The notes beneath the pieces were generated by a model. The model had not been told where the DNA came from and searched no databases. It worked only from the letters and a program-made list of their open reading frames with translations. Position numbers and translations under genes: made by a program. This document shows, piece after piece, positions 24,150 to 32,748 of a stretch of DNA of 45,616 nt (positions are counted from its first letter, which is position 1; each line of letters starts with the position of its first letter). Where the stretch lies: positions 1 to 45,616 of the forward strand of contig JAUCGG010000019.1 in the NCBI GenBank assembly GCA_030378015.1, written 5' to 3'. Source of the DNA: Desulfococcaceae bacterium HSG8 (GTDB lineage: Bacteria; Desulfobacterota; Desulfobacteria; Desulfobacterales; 4be13).

Positions 24150-27100
24150 TCAATATTGTCTAGAGCGAACACCTCGGACATAACTGGGGTCATTCAAGTC
24201 GCTCCAACCGATGTCGATGTCGCTGAAATCGACGAGCCATGCCGATCCCGATGACCTCTTATCAGAACTCCAGCACCACCGTTGTCTTTTATCAAATATC
24301 GGGTCAATGCAGAAACCTTCCGCCTCTTTGTTTTCAATTAAAGACGCCAGTTCCTCAAGCGTAGGCAGCCTCCAATCGCTGTATCCGGCAAACTGCTTAC
24401 TATTAAGATCGTCAACATAAGCCCATGCTTCTTCAAATGTCATAAGATCATCTGCTCCTGACCGCTGCCACATCAGCCATGTGATATGATCTGTCACAGT
24501 GCCATCCCCGTTATCAGTAAAGTCGTTTCTGAAGTCTCCGGACTTGTTAAAGAAATTATATTTTGCCAACATCGCTTTGCCATCCTTCTCCGAAAGCTTA
24601 CGAGGTTCACTCCGGAGGCGGTATATCGGCCCTGTAGCGGGCCGTTCCCGAGGTTCGGGCGGAGCTTCAGCCGGTTTCCGACCCTGACTTGGAAATAGAG
24701 CAATCCGGAGTCCGCCGTTCCTGAAGTGAAGGCCGGAGGAGTAAAGGTTGCGGTACGCCGACCGGCACCCTCTGGCGCCGTAGTCCCAAGAGCCCCCGCG
24801 GACAACCCGGCCCGAGCCTGTCTGGGGGCCAGTAGGATCGGTGATATCACCAGAAGGATAATCATCATACCAGTCTGAACACCACTCCAACACATTTCCG
24901 AGCATATCGTATAACCCCCAGATGTTGGGTTCCTTTTGTCCCACGGGATGCGTCCCGGACTGGTTGCTCTCATACTGTTCTTCTTTCCATCTCGAACTAT
25001 CAGTTCCCCTTTTATATTCAACACCGCTCTTACCGCCGTACCATGCGATGGGATCAAGCGCAGGAGCATTATTTTTTCCGATTATTTCTATAGAGCCGGT
25101 ATATAAGGCGGTCGTACTTCCCGCACGGCAGGCATATTCCCATTCCGCCTCTGTGGGCAGCCTGTATTTACCACCACCTTCCCTATGGTTCAGATTCCTG
25201 ATAAATTCCTGTGCATCATCCCATGAGACATCTTCAACCGGGCAGTCATCCCCGCAGTTTTTAAAATAAGACGGGTTATTCCCCATCGCCGCTTTCCACT
25301 GCCCTTGTGTCACCGGTGTGTTCTGCATGTAAAATCCTCGAGTCAGCGTCACTTTATGCAGTTTTTCATCAGCATACCGTCCCGGTTCATCCTCCGGACT
25401 CCCCATCATAAAAGTCCCCGAGGGAATATACACAAATTCCATCCCCAGGCTGTTTACGATCTTTTCAGGTCTGCCGGGCCTCCTTTCACGTATTGTTTTT
25501 ACCTCTTCCTCTGCCGGTGTCTCCCCACTTTCACCCGTTCCCCGCCGAAAAAACCGATTCAGCATCTTAGGAATCCTGACCCCCAGCGGATTTCTCATAA
25601 AAGTGACAAAGATATGATCCTGGAGAGGCCCCCTTTTCCGCGGCCTCCTGGAAAAAAGCCCGAATACCCGCCTCACCATCCCCGCAGTCACAGAGCCTCG
25701 CCGTCTGGCATATTCCAAAGGAAAGAACCCCTCCGGCGCACTGCCCGAGGCCGTAAGAATCATCCGGAACAAGACCTTTCGAACCTTCTTTTCCCGATGT
25801 GCAGGCAGGCTGCGGATCAGATACCTGCGAAACCAGTCCGGCATCCGTCCGTAACGGAACCACGGCAAACGCGCCAGTCCTGCCAGCCGCTCCTGATCAA
25901 ACAGGAGCCGGCCATCCTCCCCTTTCAGACTGCATCCCAGTTCCAGGGTCAGATGCCAGTTCACCTCCGGATACACCGCACACGCGCACAGCCAGTACCA
26001 CCCTTTTTCATCTAAGAAGCCGCGGATCGCGCGTGTGAGTTCGCCAATATCTTCCGCATCCGGTTCAAGACGTTCCCGCCAGCGGATAGACACCCCTTGC
26101 AGGATACCCGGGAGCGGCTTCCCGAATCCTCCAGGTGCGCGAGAAGTTTCCGCATTCATATCTTCGATCAGGGCATCCAGCCCGCGCTCCCCGGCCGGCA
26201 TCACCATGAAATCCGCGTCTGCAAGGGGATGCTCGCGAAGCTCCCCCGCTGATTCCAGGGTGAGCAAAGACCGCTCTTTCCAGGTGTAAAACTGCTCAAT
26301 CCAGCGCGCGGGTTCGCCCGTGAGCGGATCAGTCAGCCCGGCCCCGTCGGAAAAAATGATCACGCGGTGATCCGGATGACGCCTGGCCAGCTCCCACAGG
26401 CCCAGCGCGGGCCCGCCTTTTTCCGGCACACAACTGCGGGGATCACCGTCAAAATAATAGCGTTCCAGGAACACCTCGTTGTCAACCAGACGATTCACCA
26501 GGGCATCGGCCCACAGGGCCTGGTGATCCCGGAACGTGGCCCGGTCAATCAGGATCAGGTATTCCGGCATTACCTGCGGAGAGCGGTTCACAGGTGAAAA
26601 ACATCCGGCCATTTCCGCAGTGCGCTCCGCTGTGGCATCTGCATCAAGCTCCTCATGCTCGGTGCGGACATGCCTGCGAAGCTCCCGCGCGGTTCTCAGC
26701 AGGGTGACGGACTGAAAAAGCTTTCCTTCTGACCCCTTTACCCAGAAAGGCAGGACATCAAAGGGATCGGATGTTGACCGCGCGACCAGATAAGTTCTTG
26801 CCAGATATCCCCACCAAATCTCCCGGATCAGCCAAGCCAGAAGCCCAAGCCCCGCGGCTCCGCCCATCAGGAAAAATACTCCGGGAAAAGAAAAGAGGGA
26901 CGGCATCCGAAGGGTTTGCGGAAAAGGAAAAGCATAGAAAACCCCGGCTCCGAGCAGCACCGTGATTATGCCGAAGATGGGAATCCACAGCCGTGAACGC
27001 GCTCGGATGCTGTCCGGCTTGTATGGAATTTTGTCAGGCATCTCAGCCTGTTCGGATGCTTTCCTGCCTTTGTTCGACGCGTCGAACTGCCGAACCCGCT

Positions 27101-27344
27101 CGTCGAACCGCACGGAAAAATCTCGCTGTTCCTTGGCGCATGTGCATACAATGGGACTCAGGAAGGATTTCAGCCTGCGCGGGCCACGGGGCAGTTTTCC
27201 CTGTTCCGCAAGGTTGAGCAAAAGCGTGTACGCGGAGAGATATTCTCCTGTCCCGATATGATATCCGGCAACGCGCAGTTCATCTAAGAAACCGGGCAGT
27301 TGTTCCGCAAATATCTCGGAAAAATTTATCGGATCGGATGCCAT
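24150..27344 (-). CDS. Membrane-anchored vWA-like protein with FGE-sulfatase-type and DUF1566 domains
   Basis: A 1064-residue protein. Residues 1-85 resemble the N-terminus of MoxR-linked CoxE/vWA proteins (PGFLDELRVAGYHIGTGEYL). Two membrane helices follow (about 119-139 and 153-174), leaving both ends on the same, probably cytoplasmic, side. Residues about 258-395 look like a vWA fold with a degenerate metal site (D267 in LIDRATF; VIIFSDGAGL). A middle region (about 415-600) is not recognised. Residues about 625-885 are a formylglycine-generating-enzyme-type domain (FVYIPSGTFMMGS, RLPTEAEWEYACRAG, GLYDMLGNVLEWCSDW, VVRGGSWDYGARGCRSAYRN), keeping one of the two enzyme cysteines (C860, with Tyr at 855). 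Residues about 925-1062 are DUF1566. It overlaps the MoxR gene by 19 bp and is co-translated with it. It probably serves as binding or effector arm of a MoxR system. Confidence 0.88.
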   Translation of the reverse strand: MASDPINFSEIFAEQLPGFLDELRVAGYHIGTGEYLSAYTLLLNLAEQGKLPRGPRRLKSFLSPIVCTCAKEQRDFSVRFDERVRQFDASNKGRKASEQAEMPDKIPYKPDSIRARSRLWIPIFGIITVLLGAGVFYAFPFPQTLRMPSLFSFPGVFFLMGGAAGLGLLAWLIREIWWGYLARTYLVARSTSDPFDVLPFWVKGSEGKLFQSVTLLRTARELRRHVRTEHEELDADATAERTAEMAGCFSPVNRSPQVMPEYLILIDRATFRDHQALWADALVNRLVDNEVFLERYYFDGDPRSCVPEKGGPALGLWELARRHPDHRVIIFSDGAGLTDPLTGEPARWIEQFYTWKERSLLTLESAGELREHPLADADFMVMPAGERGLDALIEDMNAETSRAPGGFGKPLPGILQGVSIRWRERLEPDAEDIGELTRAIRGFLDEKGWYWLCACAVYPEVNWHLTLELGCSLKGEDGRLLFDQERLAGLARLPWFRYGRMPDWFRRYLIRSLPAHREKKVRKVLFRMILTASGSAPEGFFPLEYARRRGSVTAGMVRRVFGLFSRRPRKRGPLQDHIFVTFMRNPLGVRIPKMLNRFFRRGTGESGETPAEEEVKTIRERRPGRPEKIVNSLGMEFVYIPSGTFMMGSPEDEPGRYADEKLHKVTLTRGFYMQNTPVTQGQWKAAMGNNPSYFKNCGDDCPVEDVSWDDAQEFIRNLNHREGGGKYRLPTEAEWEYACRAGSTTALYTGSIEIIGKNNAPALDPIAWYGGKSGVEYKRGTDSSRWKEEQYESNQSGTHPVGQKEPNIWGLYDMLGNVLEWCSDWYDDYPSGDITDPTGPQTGSGRVVRGGSWDYGARGCRSAYRNLYSSGLHFRNGGLRIALFPSQGRKPAEAPPEPRERPATGPIYRLRSEPRKLSEKDGKAMLAKYNFFNKSGDFRNDFTDNGDGTVTDHITWLMWQRSGADDLMTFEEAWAYVDDLNSKQFAGYSDWRLPTLEELASLIENKEAEGFCIDPIFDKRQRWCWSSDKRSSGSAWLVDFSDIDIGWSDLNDPSYVRGVRSRQY

Positions 27345-28330
27345 TCTTCAACAATTCCTCTGGCAGTTATGAGATCATCCTTGGATTTTACCAGCGCGCC
27401 GAGGGTACTCAGCACAACAGGCTTATCCTGGATGATCGGATTCCCTTTATCAGATATATCCCGCATGGCTTCCATCCAGACGATAAGCTCGGCAGTAGAG
27501 GGCAGCTTTCGCAGACCATGCTCCGGGTTCCGCAGCTCATAAAAAAGTTCCACCGCGTCCCGGAGAAATGCTTTGTCAGGCGGGGCTGATTTGCCGGAAC
27601 TGTCCGGGATGTCCCGGAGGCGTTTTTCCACAATGTTTTTCATCCGCTTGGGAGCCGGGAATTCGATATGATAAAAAATACAGCGGCGCAGGAACGCATT
27701 TGGCAGGTGTTTTTCCGAATTGCTCGTAATCACCACAATGGGATACATGTCCGGTTCCGCACTGATTTTTATGTTTCTGAAACCATGCACTCTGAAATAC
27801 ATCTGCTCGATTTCATTCAGAATATCATTTGGGAAATCCCGCGGGGCCTTGTCTATTTCATCAACGAGAACCACTGAGCGGCGGGGCCCCGTATGCTCGA
27901 AATCCTCCGGCAGCAGTTCTTTGAAGCGATCCGGCTCGTTTGCGAGGAGTATAGCCAGACCCAGGGCGTTGTAGGTGATATAATTTGCCTCGCAGGTGAC
28001 GGTTTCCGCACACTGGGCCGCATGAAACCGGCCCATCGTGTCATAGGAGTAAAAAAGGTCTCTCGCGGTGCTGACGGATTTAGTTTCAAATTTCAGGGGC
28101 GGATCAAGACCAAGTTCCCATGCAAGGCGATAGGCCAACTGGGTTTTGCCGGTTCCCGGCTCGCCTGTGAGCAGGAGGGGCTGGCCCAGTATCAGTGCGA
28201 CATTGACGGCATCTGCGAGGCCCTGTTCTGTATCATAGTTTTCGGGGCGGATCTGGGCCTCTCGCCAGGGGCGCGGGAGGTCGGCAGCTTCGGGCTTTTT
28301 TCGTTTTCCGGTGAAATAGGGGAAGTTCAT
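27326..28330 (-). CDS. MoxR-type AAA+ ATPase
   Basis: A 334-residue AAA+ ATPase of the MoxR class. Walker A is GEPGTGKT (about 56-63), Walker B is VVLVDEID (about 153-160), sensor 1 lies in VITSNSEKHLPNAFLRR with the arginine finger region, and a C-terminal lid has LRKLPSTAELIVWMEAM. MoxR ATPases remodel partner proteins together with vWA proteins, and the next gene, overlapping by 19 bp, encodes exactly such a partner. The start has only an A-rich upstream sequence (AAAGAGAAAACCAAA), so translation initiation may be weak. About 500 bp of repeats separate it from the EAD/STAND gene on the same strand, so the original operon was probably expanded by repeats. Confidence 0.92.
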   Translation of the reverse strand: MNFPYFTGKRKKPEAADLPRPWREAQIRPENYDTEQGLADAVNVALILGQPLLLTGEPGTGKTQLAYRLAWELGLDPPLKFETKSVSTARDLFYSYDTMGRFHAAQCAETVTCEANYITYNALGLAILLANEPDRFKELLPEDFEHTGPRRSVVLVDEIDKAPRDFPNDILNEIEQMYFRVHGFRNIKISAEPDMYPIVVITSNSEKHLPNAFLRRCIFYHIEFPAPKRMKNIVEKRLRDIPDSSGKSAPPDKAFLRDAVELFYELRNPEHGLRKLPSTAELIVWMEAMRDISDKGNPIIQDKPVVLSTLGALVKSKDDLITARGIVEEWHPIR

Positions 28331-28340
28331 TTTGGTTTTC

Positions 28341-28847
28341 TCTTTTTTTGGTGTTTGGTGTTTAGTATTATGGCATTCTACCCCGAAGGGGTTAGATAAT
28401 CTAGCCCAGGGTCAGCGAAGCGCCACCCTGGGAAACGGAAAACACAACAAAAAGATTTTTCCCTGAAAGGGATACATAATTTTGTTTTATTAGACATTAT
28501 CGGAAATAAGCAAATGCCTGACAGACAGATAATGCCACAAAGACGAAGAAACACAAAGAACCTTGCGCCTTTGTGCCTTCGTGGCATTTTTATATGATTT
28601 TTATTTCCGATAATGTCTATTATGTAACCCCTTCAGGGTAAATTCGTTTGTTGTGTTCCGTTCCCAGGGTGGCGATTCGCTGACTCTGGGCTATATTATC
28701 TAACCCCTTCGGGGTAGAATGCCCTGAAAGGGCTGCATATTATAGCCCGGGGTAATCACCCTGGGAAATGGAAAACATAAGTTACGTTCCCAGGGTGGCG
28801 CTTCGCTGACCCTGGGCTAGAATATCTAACCCTTCGGGTAATTATTT
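28341..28847. repeat. D-family units with an E-type palindrome inserted
   Basis: A G-type fragment (TGGTGTTTGGTGTTTAGTAT) at 28350-28370 is followed by a D unit (28378-28440). A 130-bp palindrome then occupies 28491-28621, with arms AGACATTATCGGAAATAA and TTATTTCCGATAATGTCT and a GCCACAAAGACG/CTTCGTGGC core, splitting a D unit. Inverted and direct D units continue to 28846. The block separates the EAD/STAND gene from the MoxR gene. Confidence 0.75.
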
Positions 28848-30029
28848 TCATTCCGGAATAATCACCTTCTCTCTCAACTGCCTCGCGAGTACCGACATGG
28901 GAATCCTGCCGTCAGCGTTCTCAATCCCGGGTGATTCATAAATCTCAGGGATTACCTCTTCAACAGATATATCTGGCCGGATGCAGGATTTTACTTCACG
29001 GGACCATTCATAAACATCCGATTTCTTAACACTCAGAAGCTCAGGTATAGCGATTCCCGCATGTTGCGAGGCCAGGGTTTTCCTGATATTTTTATTGAAT
29101 GGCTGATATGACGCGGGCCCGCGCCTGAAGAGGCGTTTCAGGAATCGGAATCCTTCGGAATGTGCTGTCTTGGTGTCCTTCATATAAGTGATCATCAGGC
29201 ACATCAGCAAATCTCCTGCTCTTTTGGGCCAGTCTTTGCAAAACTGAAGGAACCGGGTGATAATCTCCTGTCCGTCCCGCTGCCAGTCGTCCGTATATAT
29301 AAAGGTATAAATCAGGATCGGGCCTTTGTGTGATGCATTCACGGCCTGAAATATTTTATTAGCATCGTCATGATACGGGGTTTGCCGTACATGCTTCTCC
29401 CAAAGCTGGATTGCGATATCTTCCTTGAAATCTTCCGCATATCTGGGCCACTCGAAATCAATCAGCTTGAGATCAGCCTGTTCCGAATCGGGTCGCTGAA
29501 ATTTTGTCCAGTAATACTGCTTCAAACATTCAAGAAATTTGTCATGACATTGCCCTTCGTCACCGTGAATCAGGCAGATGAGACGGTTCAGCGGTTTATT
29601 CCCTGACAGCTTTGTCTTAATCGCGCTGATCTGTCGTTTCCGGTCAACCAGATACGGCAGGATGTCTCCCAGCTTATTGAATCGTTTTGTCTTGAAACCG
29701 GTGCGGGCTTCTTTTTTATCAGGAAGCTTTTCCAACGAGCGGATGATTTCCGTAAGCTCTGCTTCGATTTCCATTCCCTCAACCTGAATACGGGCATTTT
29801 CGGCCATAATAATCAGTGGTTTCTGCCCCGTATCTTTCATACAGCCTAACAGGTCGAGTTTACTGATGATATTATTAATATCCGTATTAGCGTTATCGCT
29901 TCGGTCCAGGGAATTAACAATATTATGGGGCAGACCGGCCAGAAGCGCGGTTCGCCCCTGCATGTCTCCGGATGATGGGACTTTATGGAGTGTTTCGACA
30001 AGTTTTTGTTGCAGTTCGCTGTTCAGCAT
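28848..30029 (-). CDS. Effector-associated domain protein with inactive STAND-like NTPase
   Basis: A 393-residue protein. Residues about 1-95 resemble an effector-associated domain (EAD), a small helical adaptor in bacterial conflict systems (LLAGLPHNIVNSLDR, IISKLDLLG, PLIIMAENARIQVEG). Residues about 120-393 look like a STAND-type P-loop module in which the Walker A is lost: HGDEGQCHDKF (155-165) stands where GxxGxGKT is expected, matching the inactive-STAND pattern. LPYLVDRKRQISAI lies just before it. It would act as a sensor or scaffold rather than an ATPase. I chose the ATG at 30029 because EADs begin close to the start and a GGA lies upstream; the frame reaches 30077. MoxR and vWA genes follow on the same strand. 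Confidence 0.8.
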   Translation of the reverse strand: MLNSELQQKLVETLHKVPSSGDMQGRTALLAGLPHNIVNSLDRSDNANTDINNIISKLDLLGCMKDTGQKPLIIMAENARIQVEGMEIEAELTEIIRSLEKLPDKKEARTGFKTKRFNKLGDILPYLVDRKRQISAIKTKLSGNKPLNRLICLIHGDEGQCHDKFLECLKQYYWTKFQRPDSEQADLKLIDFEWPRYAEDFKEDIAIQLWEKHVRQTPYHDDANKIFQAVNASHKGPILIYTFIYTDDWQRDGQEIITRFLQFCKDWPKRAGDLLMCLMITYMKDTKTAHSEGFRFLKRLFRRGPASYQPFNKNIRKTLASQHAGIAIPELLSVKKSDVYEWSREVKSCIRPDISVEEVIPEIYESPGIENADGRIPMSVLARQLREKVIIPE

Positions 30030-30077
30030 GGTTTGTTTTCCGGGATCTGAGTTATGCAGTTTAATCACAGAGAACAT

Positions 30078-30485
30078 GAAGCATGAAGGAGGCTGACTGC
30101 CTTTTATTCTCTGTATCTGTGCTCCCGTTACGTACGGATTGGCAATTCCGCCGGAAATGCTTGGGATTTGTCAATCCCAAGCGAGCGTTCGGGAACACTT
30201 CTCATCTACTGAAACTGGCAAATGAAGAACTCACTTTATATCAATTCTCTCCCTTTTGTAAAGAGGGGATTTTACAAAAATATATTGACTTTTCAGTATC
30301 AGGATATCATATGTATAAATGACATGAGTCATATTAAAATAACGCTGTATGCAACTTTTTTTAACCGAAGATAACAGCAGATAATGCCACGAAGACACAC
30401 GAAGAGCCTTCGTGAAACTTCGTGCCTTTGTGCCTTCGTGGCATTATATTATAAGTTGGACATTGCGTTAAAATAGGAATTTCCT
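30078..30485. repeat. Intergenic region with J-type and E-type palindromes
   Basis: A J palindrome (GCTTGGGATTTGTCAATCCCAAGC) lies at 30160-30184. An E-type inverted repeat (GCCACGAAGACACACGAAG.. CCTTCGTGGCATTAT) lies at about 30382-30450. No gene is supported; AGGAAT at 30474-30480 serves the next gene. Confidence 0.6.
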
Positions 30486-31154
30486 TTGGACAGATTGAAA
30501 ATAGAAAACCTAAGCTTTCACAACATCGGCCCTGTGAGCCTCAGTATTGCCAGTTCAGAGTGCATCGGGATAACGGGGCCTTCGGGATCGGGCAAAACCC
30601 TTTTTCTCAGGGCAATTGCAGATATGGAACCTTATTCCGGCAGAATTTTCCTGGATGATATCGAATCCGTCAGCTTCTCCGGCCCTGAATGGAGAAAAAA
30701 AGTGGGACTGCTGCCTGCCGAAAGCGCATGGTGGCATGACACTGTCGGAGAACATTTTCAGCAAAAGACGGAACAGGGATGGGATGGAAGCTGGTTTGAA
30801 ACACTCGGATTTGACCCGGATGTCGAAACCTGGAGTATAAACAGACTGTCAAGCGGAGAACGCCAGCGGCTGGCCTTATTGCGCCTGCTCTCCAACCGCC
30901 CGAAGGCACTTCTTCTTGACGAGCCGACTGCGAATCTTGATCCTGAAAATACGGACCGGGTTGAAAAGCTGCTTGAAAACTATCGGATTGAAAATGAACC
31001 GGCTGTTATATGGGTAAGCCATGATGTCCGGCAGCTCGGAAGGGTGGCGGATAGGCGGTTTCTTCTGAGAGAAGGGCTTGAAGAGATAAATCACAAATCA
31101 CAATCAGCAGATCGAAAACTTTTACAAACAGTGGATTCCGGGGAGCTTCCATGA
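30486..31154 (+). CDS. ABC transporter ATP-binding protein with repeat-derived C-terminus
   Basis: A 222-residue ABC ATPase. Walker A GPSGSGKT (31-38), signature LSSGERQRLALLRLL (121-135), Walker B ALLLDEPTANLDPE (141-154) and the switch histidine in WVSHD (H179) are intact. The Q-loop reads LLPAES, without the usual Gln. Size and layout resemble YbbL/FetA-type ATPases, which pair with a FetB-like permease, but no permease gene follows. Residues about 206-222 (QSADRKLLQTVDSGELP) are translated from a C-family repeat that begins at about 31098, so the original C-terminus has been replaced. The start is a TTG with AGGAA about eight bases before it; no other start gives a complete Walker A. It may be a stranded remnant or work with a distant permease. 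Confidence 0.85.
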   Translation: MDRLKIENLSFHNIGPVSLSIASSECIGITGPSGSGKTLFLRAIADMEPYSGRIFLDDIESVSFSGPEWRKKVGLLPAESAWWHDTVGEHFQQKTEQGWDGSWFETLGFDPDVETWSINRLSSGERQRLALLRLLSNRPKALLLDEPTANLDPENTDRVEKLLENYRIENEPAVIWVSHDVRQLGRVADRRFLLREGLEEINHKSQSADRKLLQTVDSGELP

Positions 31155-31738
31155 CCTGATGTCACTTCGAATGATGAAAGCGCTGTATGCGCTTACGCAA
31201 TGCCAAACTGTAAGTTTGGCACTCCGTTATTGCTTTCATATAAAAATTTAAAAACGGATGTTTTCCGATTTTAATCCACTTTTCACAGAGGTTTGCCGGA
31301 ACTTTTCGATGGCATTTCCAAAAAGTAGGTTAAATGCACAGATCATAAAGTTCAATATGTTACTCGTTCACGGGCTTCCGCTCTGCCTTGCAAGATATTT
31401 CGCTTAACCAGCCGGTTTTAAGGTGAAACACGAGGCGGAGCCTCTTATGATGCATTCCCAGGCGGAGCCGGGTGCAATTAAAAGTGTCAGGTGAGCCGGG
31501 TGAGCCATCCTCGTTCCCGAACTCCGTTCGGGAACGCAATTGCAGGCAAAACTCCGTTTTGCATGGCAGACAGAGTCTGCCGGGCAGGTGTGTTCCCAAA
31601 CGGAGTCTGGGAACAAGGACACACCCGGCGGAGCCTGGGAACGAGAATTTCCTACTTTCTGGGAATGCGCCCCTTTTCGATCTGCTGACAATAACTGAAT
31701 TTGTTTGAGATTTGAGATTTGGGATTTATCCTTCAGCT
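31155..31738. repeat. Intergenic repeats: I-type, and an F palindrome split by an A element
   Basis: An I-type repeat (CGCTTACGCAATGCCAAACT) lies at 31188-31228. An F palindrome runs from about 31365 to 31660 (GTTACTCGTTCACGGGCTTCC; CATTCCCAGGCGGAGCC), and the A element at 31470-31626 interrupts its right arm. No gene is supported. Confidence 0.65.
31470..31626. mobile_element. A-family element with exact 9-bp duplication in an F repeat
   Basis: A 157-bp element starting GGGTGCAATTAAAAGTGT and ending CACACCC with a worn right end. GGCGGAGCC lies immediately on both sides (31461-31469 and 31627-31635). The uninterrupted sequence CCCAGGCGGAGCCTGGGAA is present at 7836-7854, so this is an insertion with an empty site in the same window. 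Confidence 0.85.
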
Positions 31739-32449
31739 TCAGTAATCTTCATAAAAATACCTCCGAGGAAGTTTCTGAGGTTTTTCCTCGCCGGTTTCAA
31801 TCATCTTTTCAAACCATTTCCTCATCAGCCGGGTCTTTTCGATTTTAACTGACCCGACTGCGATAATACGGCCTCTCTGGGTTTCTATCATCCGCAAATT
31901 CAGGTCTATAAAGTCAATGGATTCAGTTACCACACCGGTTTCGATGATATCAATGTCATATATCTGCCCCAGCTTTCGGGCAAGTTTCTGGTCTGTTATC
32001 CGGGAGTAAGCAAAACGCTCAATATGCAGTTCCCTCAGGATATCCCGGAGGAGAAATCTTTCGACAATGTCAAAATTATCTGCGATCACAGGTTGCAGGA
32101 AGGAGAATGTCAGGGTTTTTTCGGTTACATATTTATGCAGCACGGAGACTGTCTGCCGGTCAATATCGGAAATTTCCAGGAAACCGACCTTATGCTTCTT
32201 TAATCTGTGATATCTGTATTCCGGCTTCAATGTTGACGCCATCTGCTTAACTGCCTCTAAAACTTTCCGGTCAAACTCCACCTCCGCTGTATGACCCGCG
32301 GTCATTTCTTTTTCAACATTTTCAAGCTCCTGTATATGGTAGTCATCCAGATAAGGTGATCGTATGCAGCCTGCAAGCATTGCTGTAAAAAAGGCAGCGA
32401 TTGACAAGATTCTCACAACGGTAGTTCGGAATTCGGTTATTTCTGGCAT
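31739..32449 (-). CDS. Outer-membrane lipoprotein with FlgO/CsgG-like domain
   Basis: A 236-residue exported protein. The signal peptide (about 1-27) ends in a lipobox, AMLAGC, so it should be lipidated at C28. The mature part has helical DYHIQELENVEKEMTAG, then an FlgO- or CsgG-like alpha/beta domain: LRDILRELHIERFAYSRITDQKLARKLGQIYDIDIIETGVV (quoted in parts: KLARKLGQIYDIDIIETG), followed by a beta meander with RMIETQRGRIIAVGSVKI. Such domains often work in secretion or surface-organelle assembly. A charged C-terminus (KLPRRYFYEDY) closes it. AAGGA lies upstream of the ATG. No flagellar or curli genes are beside it, so the partner is unknown. Confidence 0.75.
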   Translation of the reverse strand: MPEITEFRTTVVRILSIAAFFTAMLAGCIRSPYLDDYHIQELENVEKEMTAGHTAEVEFDRKVLEAVKQMASTLKPEYRYHRLKKHKVGFLEISDIDRQTVSVLHKYVTEKTLTFSFLQPVIADNFDIVERFLLRDILRELHIERFAYSRITDQKLARKLGQIYDIDIIETGVVTESIDFIDLNLRMIETQRGRIIAVGSVKIEKTRLMRKWFEKMIETGEEKPQKLPRRYFYEDY

Positions 32450-32509
32450 AAAATATTCCTTTTATGGGGAAAGGAGTGCAAAAATTAAGCGAAGCTGTTT
32501 TTTGCAACC

Positions 32510-32736
32510 TGCGTTCGTAGTTCCGCCTTCAGGCGGTTATGTAAAAAAGTCGGGGTGAAAGAGCAGACCGCCTGAAGGCGGAACTACTACAGCACTTTTT
32601 AAGTTCCTCCCCCCCTTTTTTAAAGGGGGGCCGGGGGGATTTCTGGCATAACTCACTTTTCTGTCAATGAAAAATCCCCCCGGCCCCCTTTAGAAAAGGG
32701 GGGGGGACGGATTTAAAAAGTGGTGTACTACGAACT
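32510..32736. repeat. N palindrome with a B element inserted at CTAC
   Basis: N arms are GTTCGTAGTTCCGCCTTCAG (32511-32530) and CCGCCTGAAGGCGGAACTAC (32568-32587). The B element (32588-32727; TACAGCACTTTTTAAG to AAAAAGTGGTGTA) interrupts the right arm, with CTAC on both sides (32584-32587 and 32728-32731), after which CTACGAAC completes the palindrome. Confidence 0.85.
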
Positions 32737-32748
32737 TTTTCCATCCGG

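Noticed and set aside
24486..27261. Long plus-strand frames opposite the vWA/FGE gene, including one of 236 codons (25305-26015)
   Set aside because: They are antisense shadows of a well-supported 1064-codon gene with clear domains.
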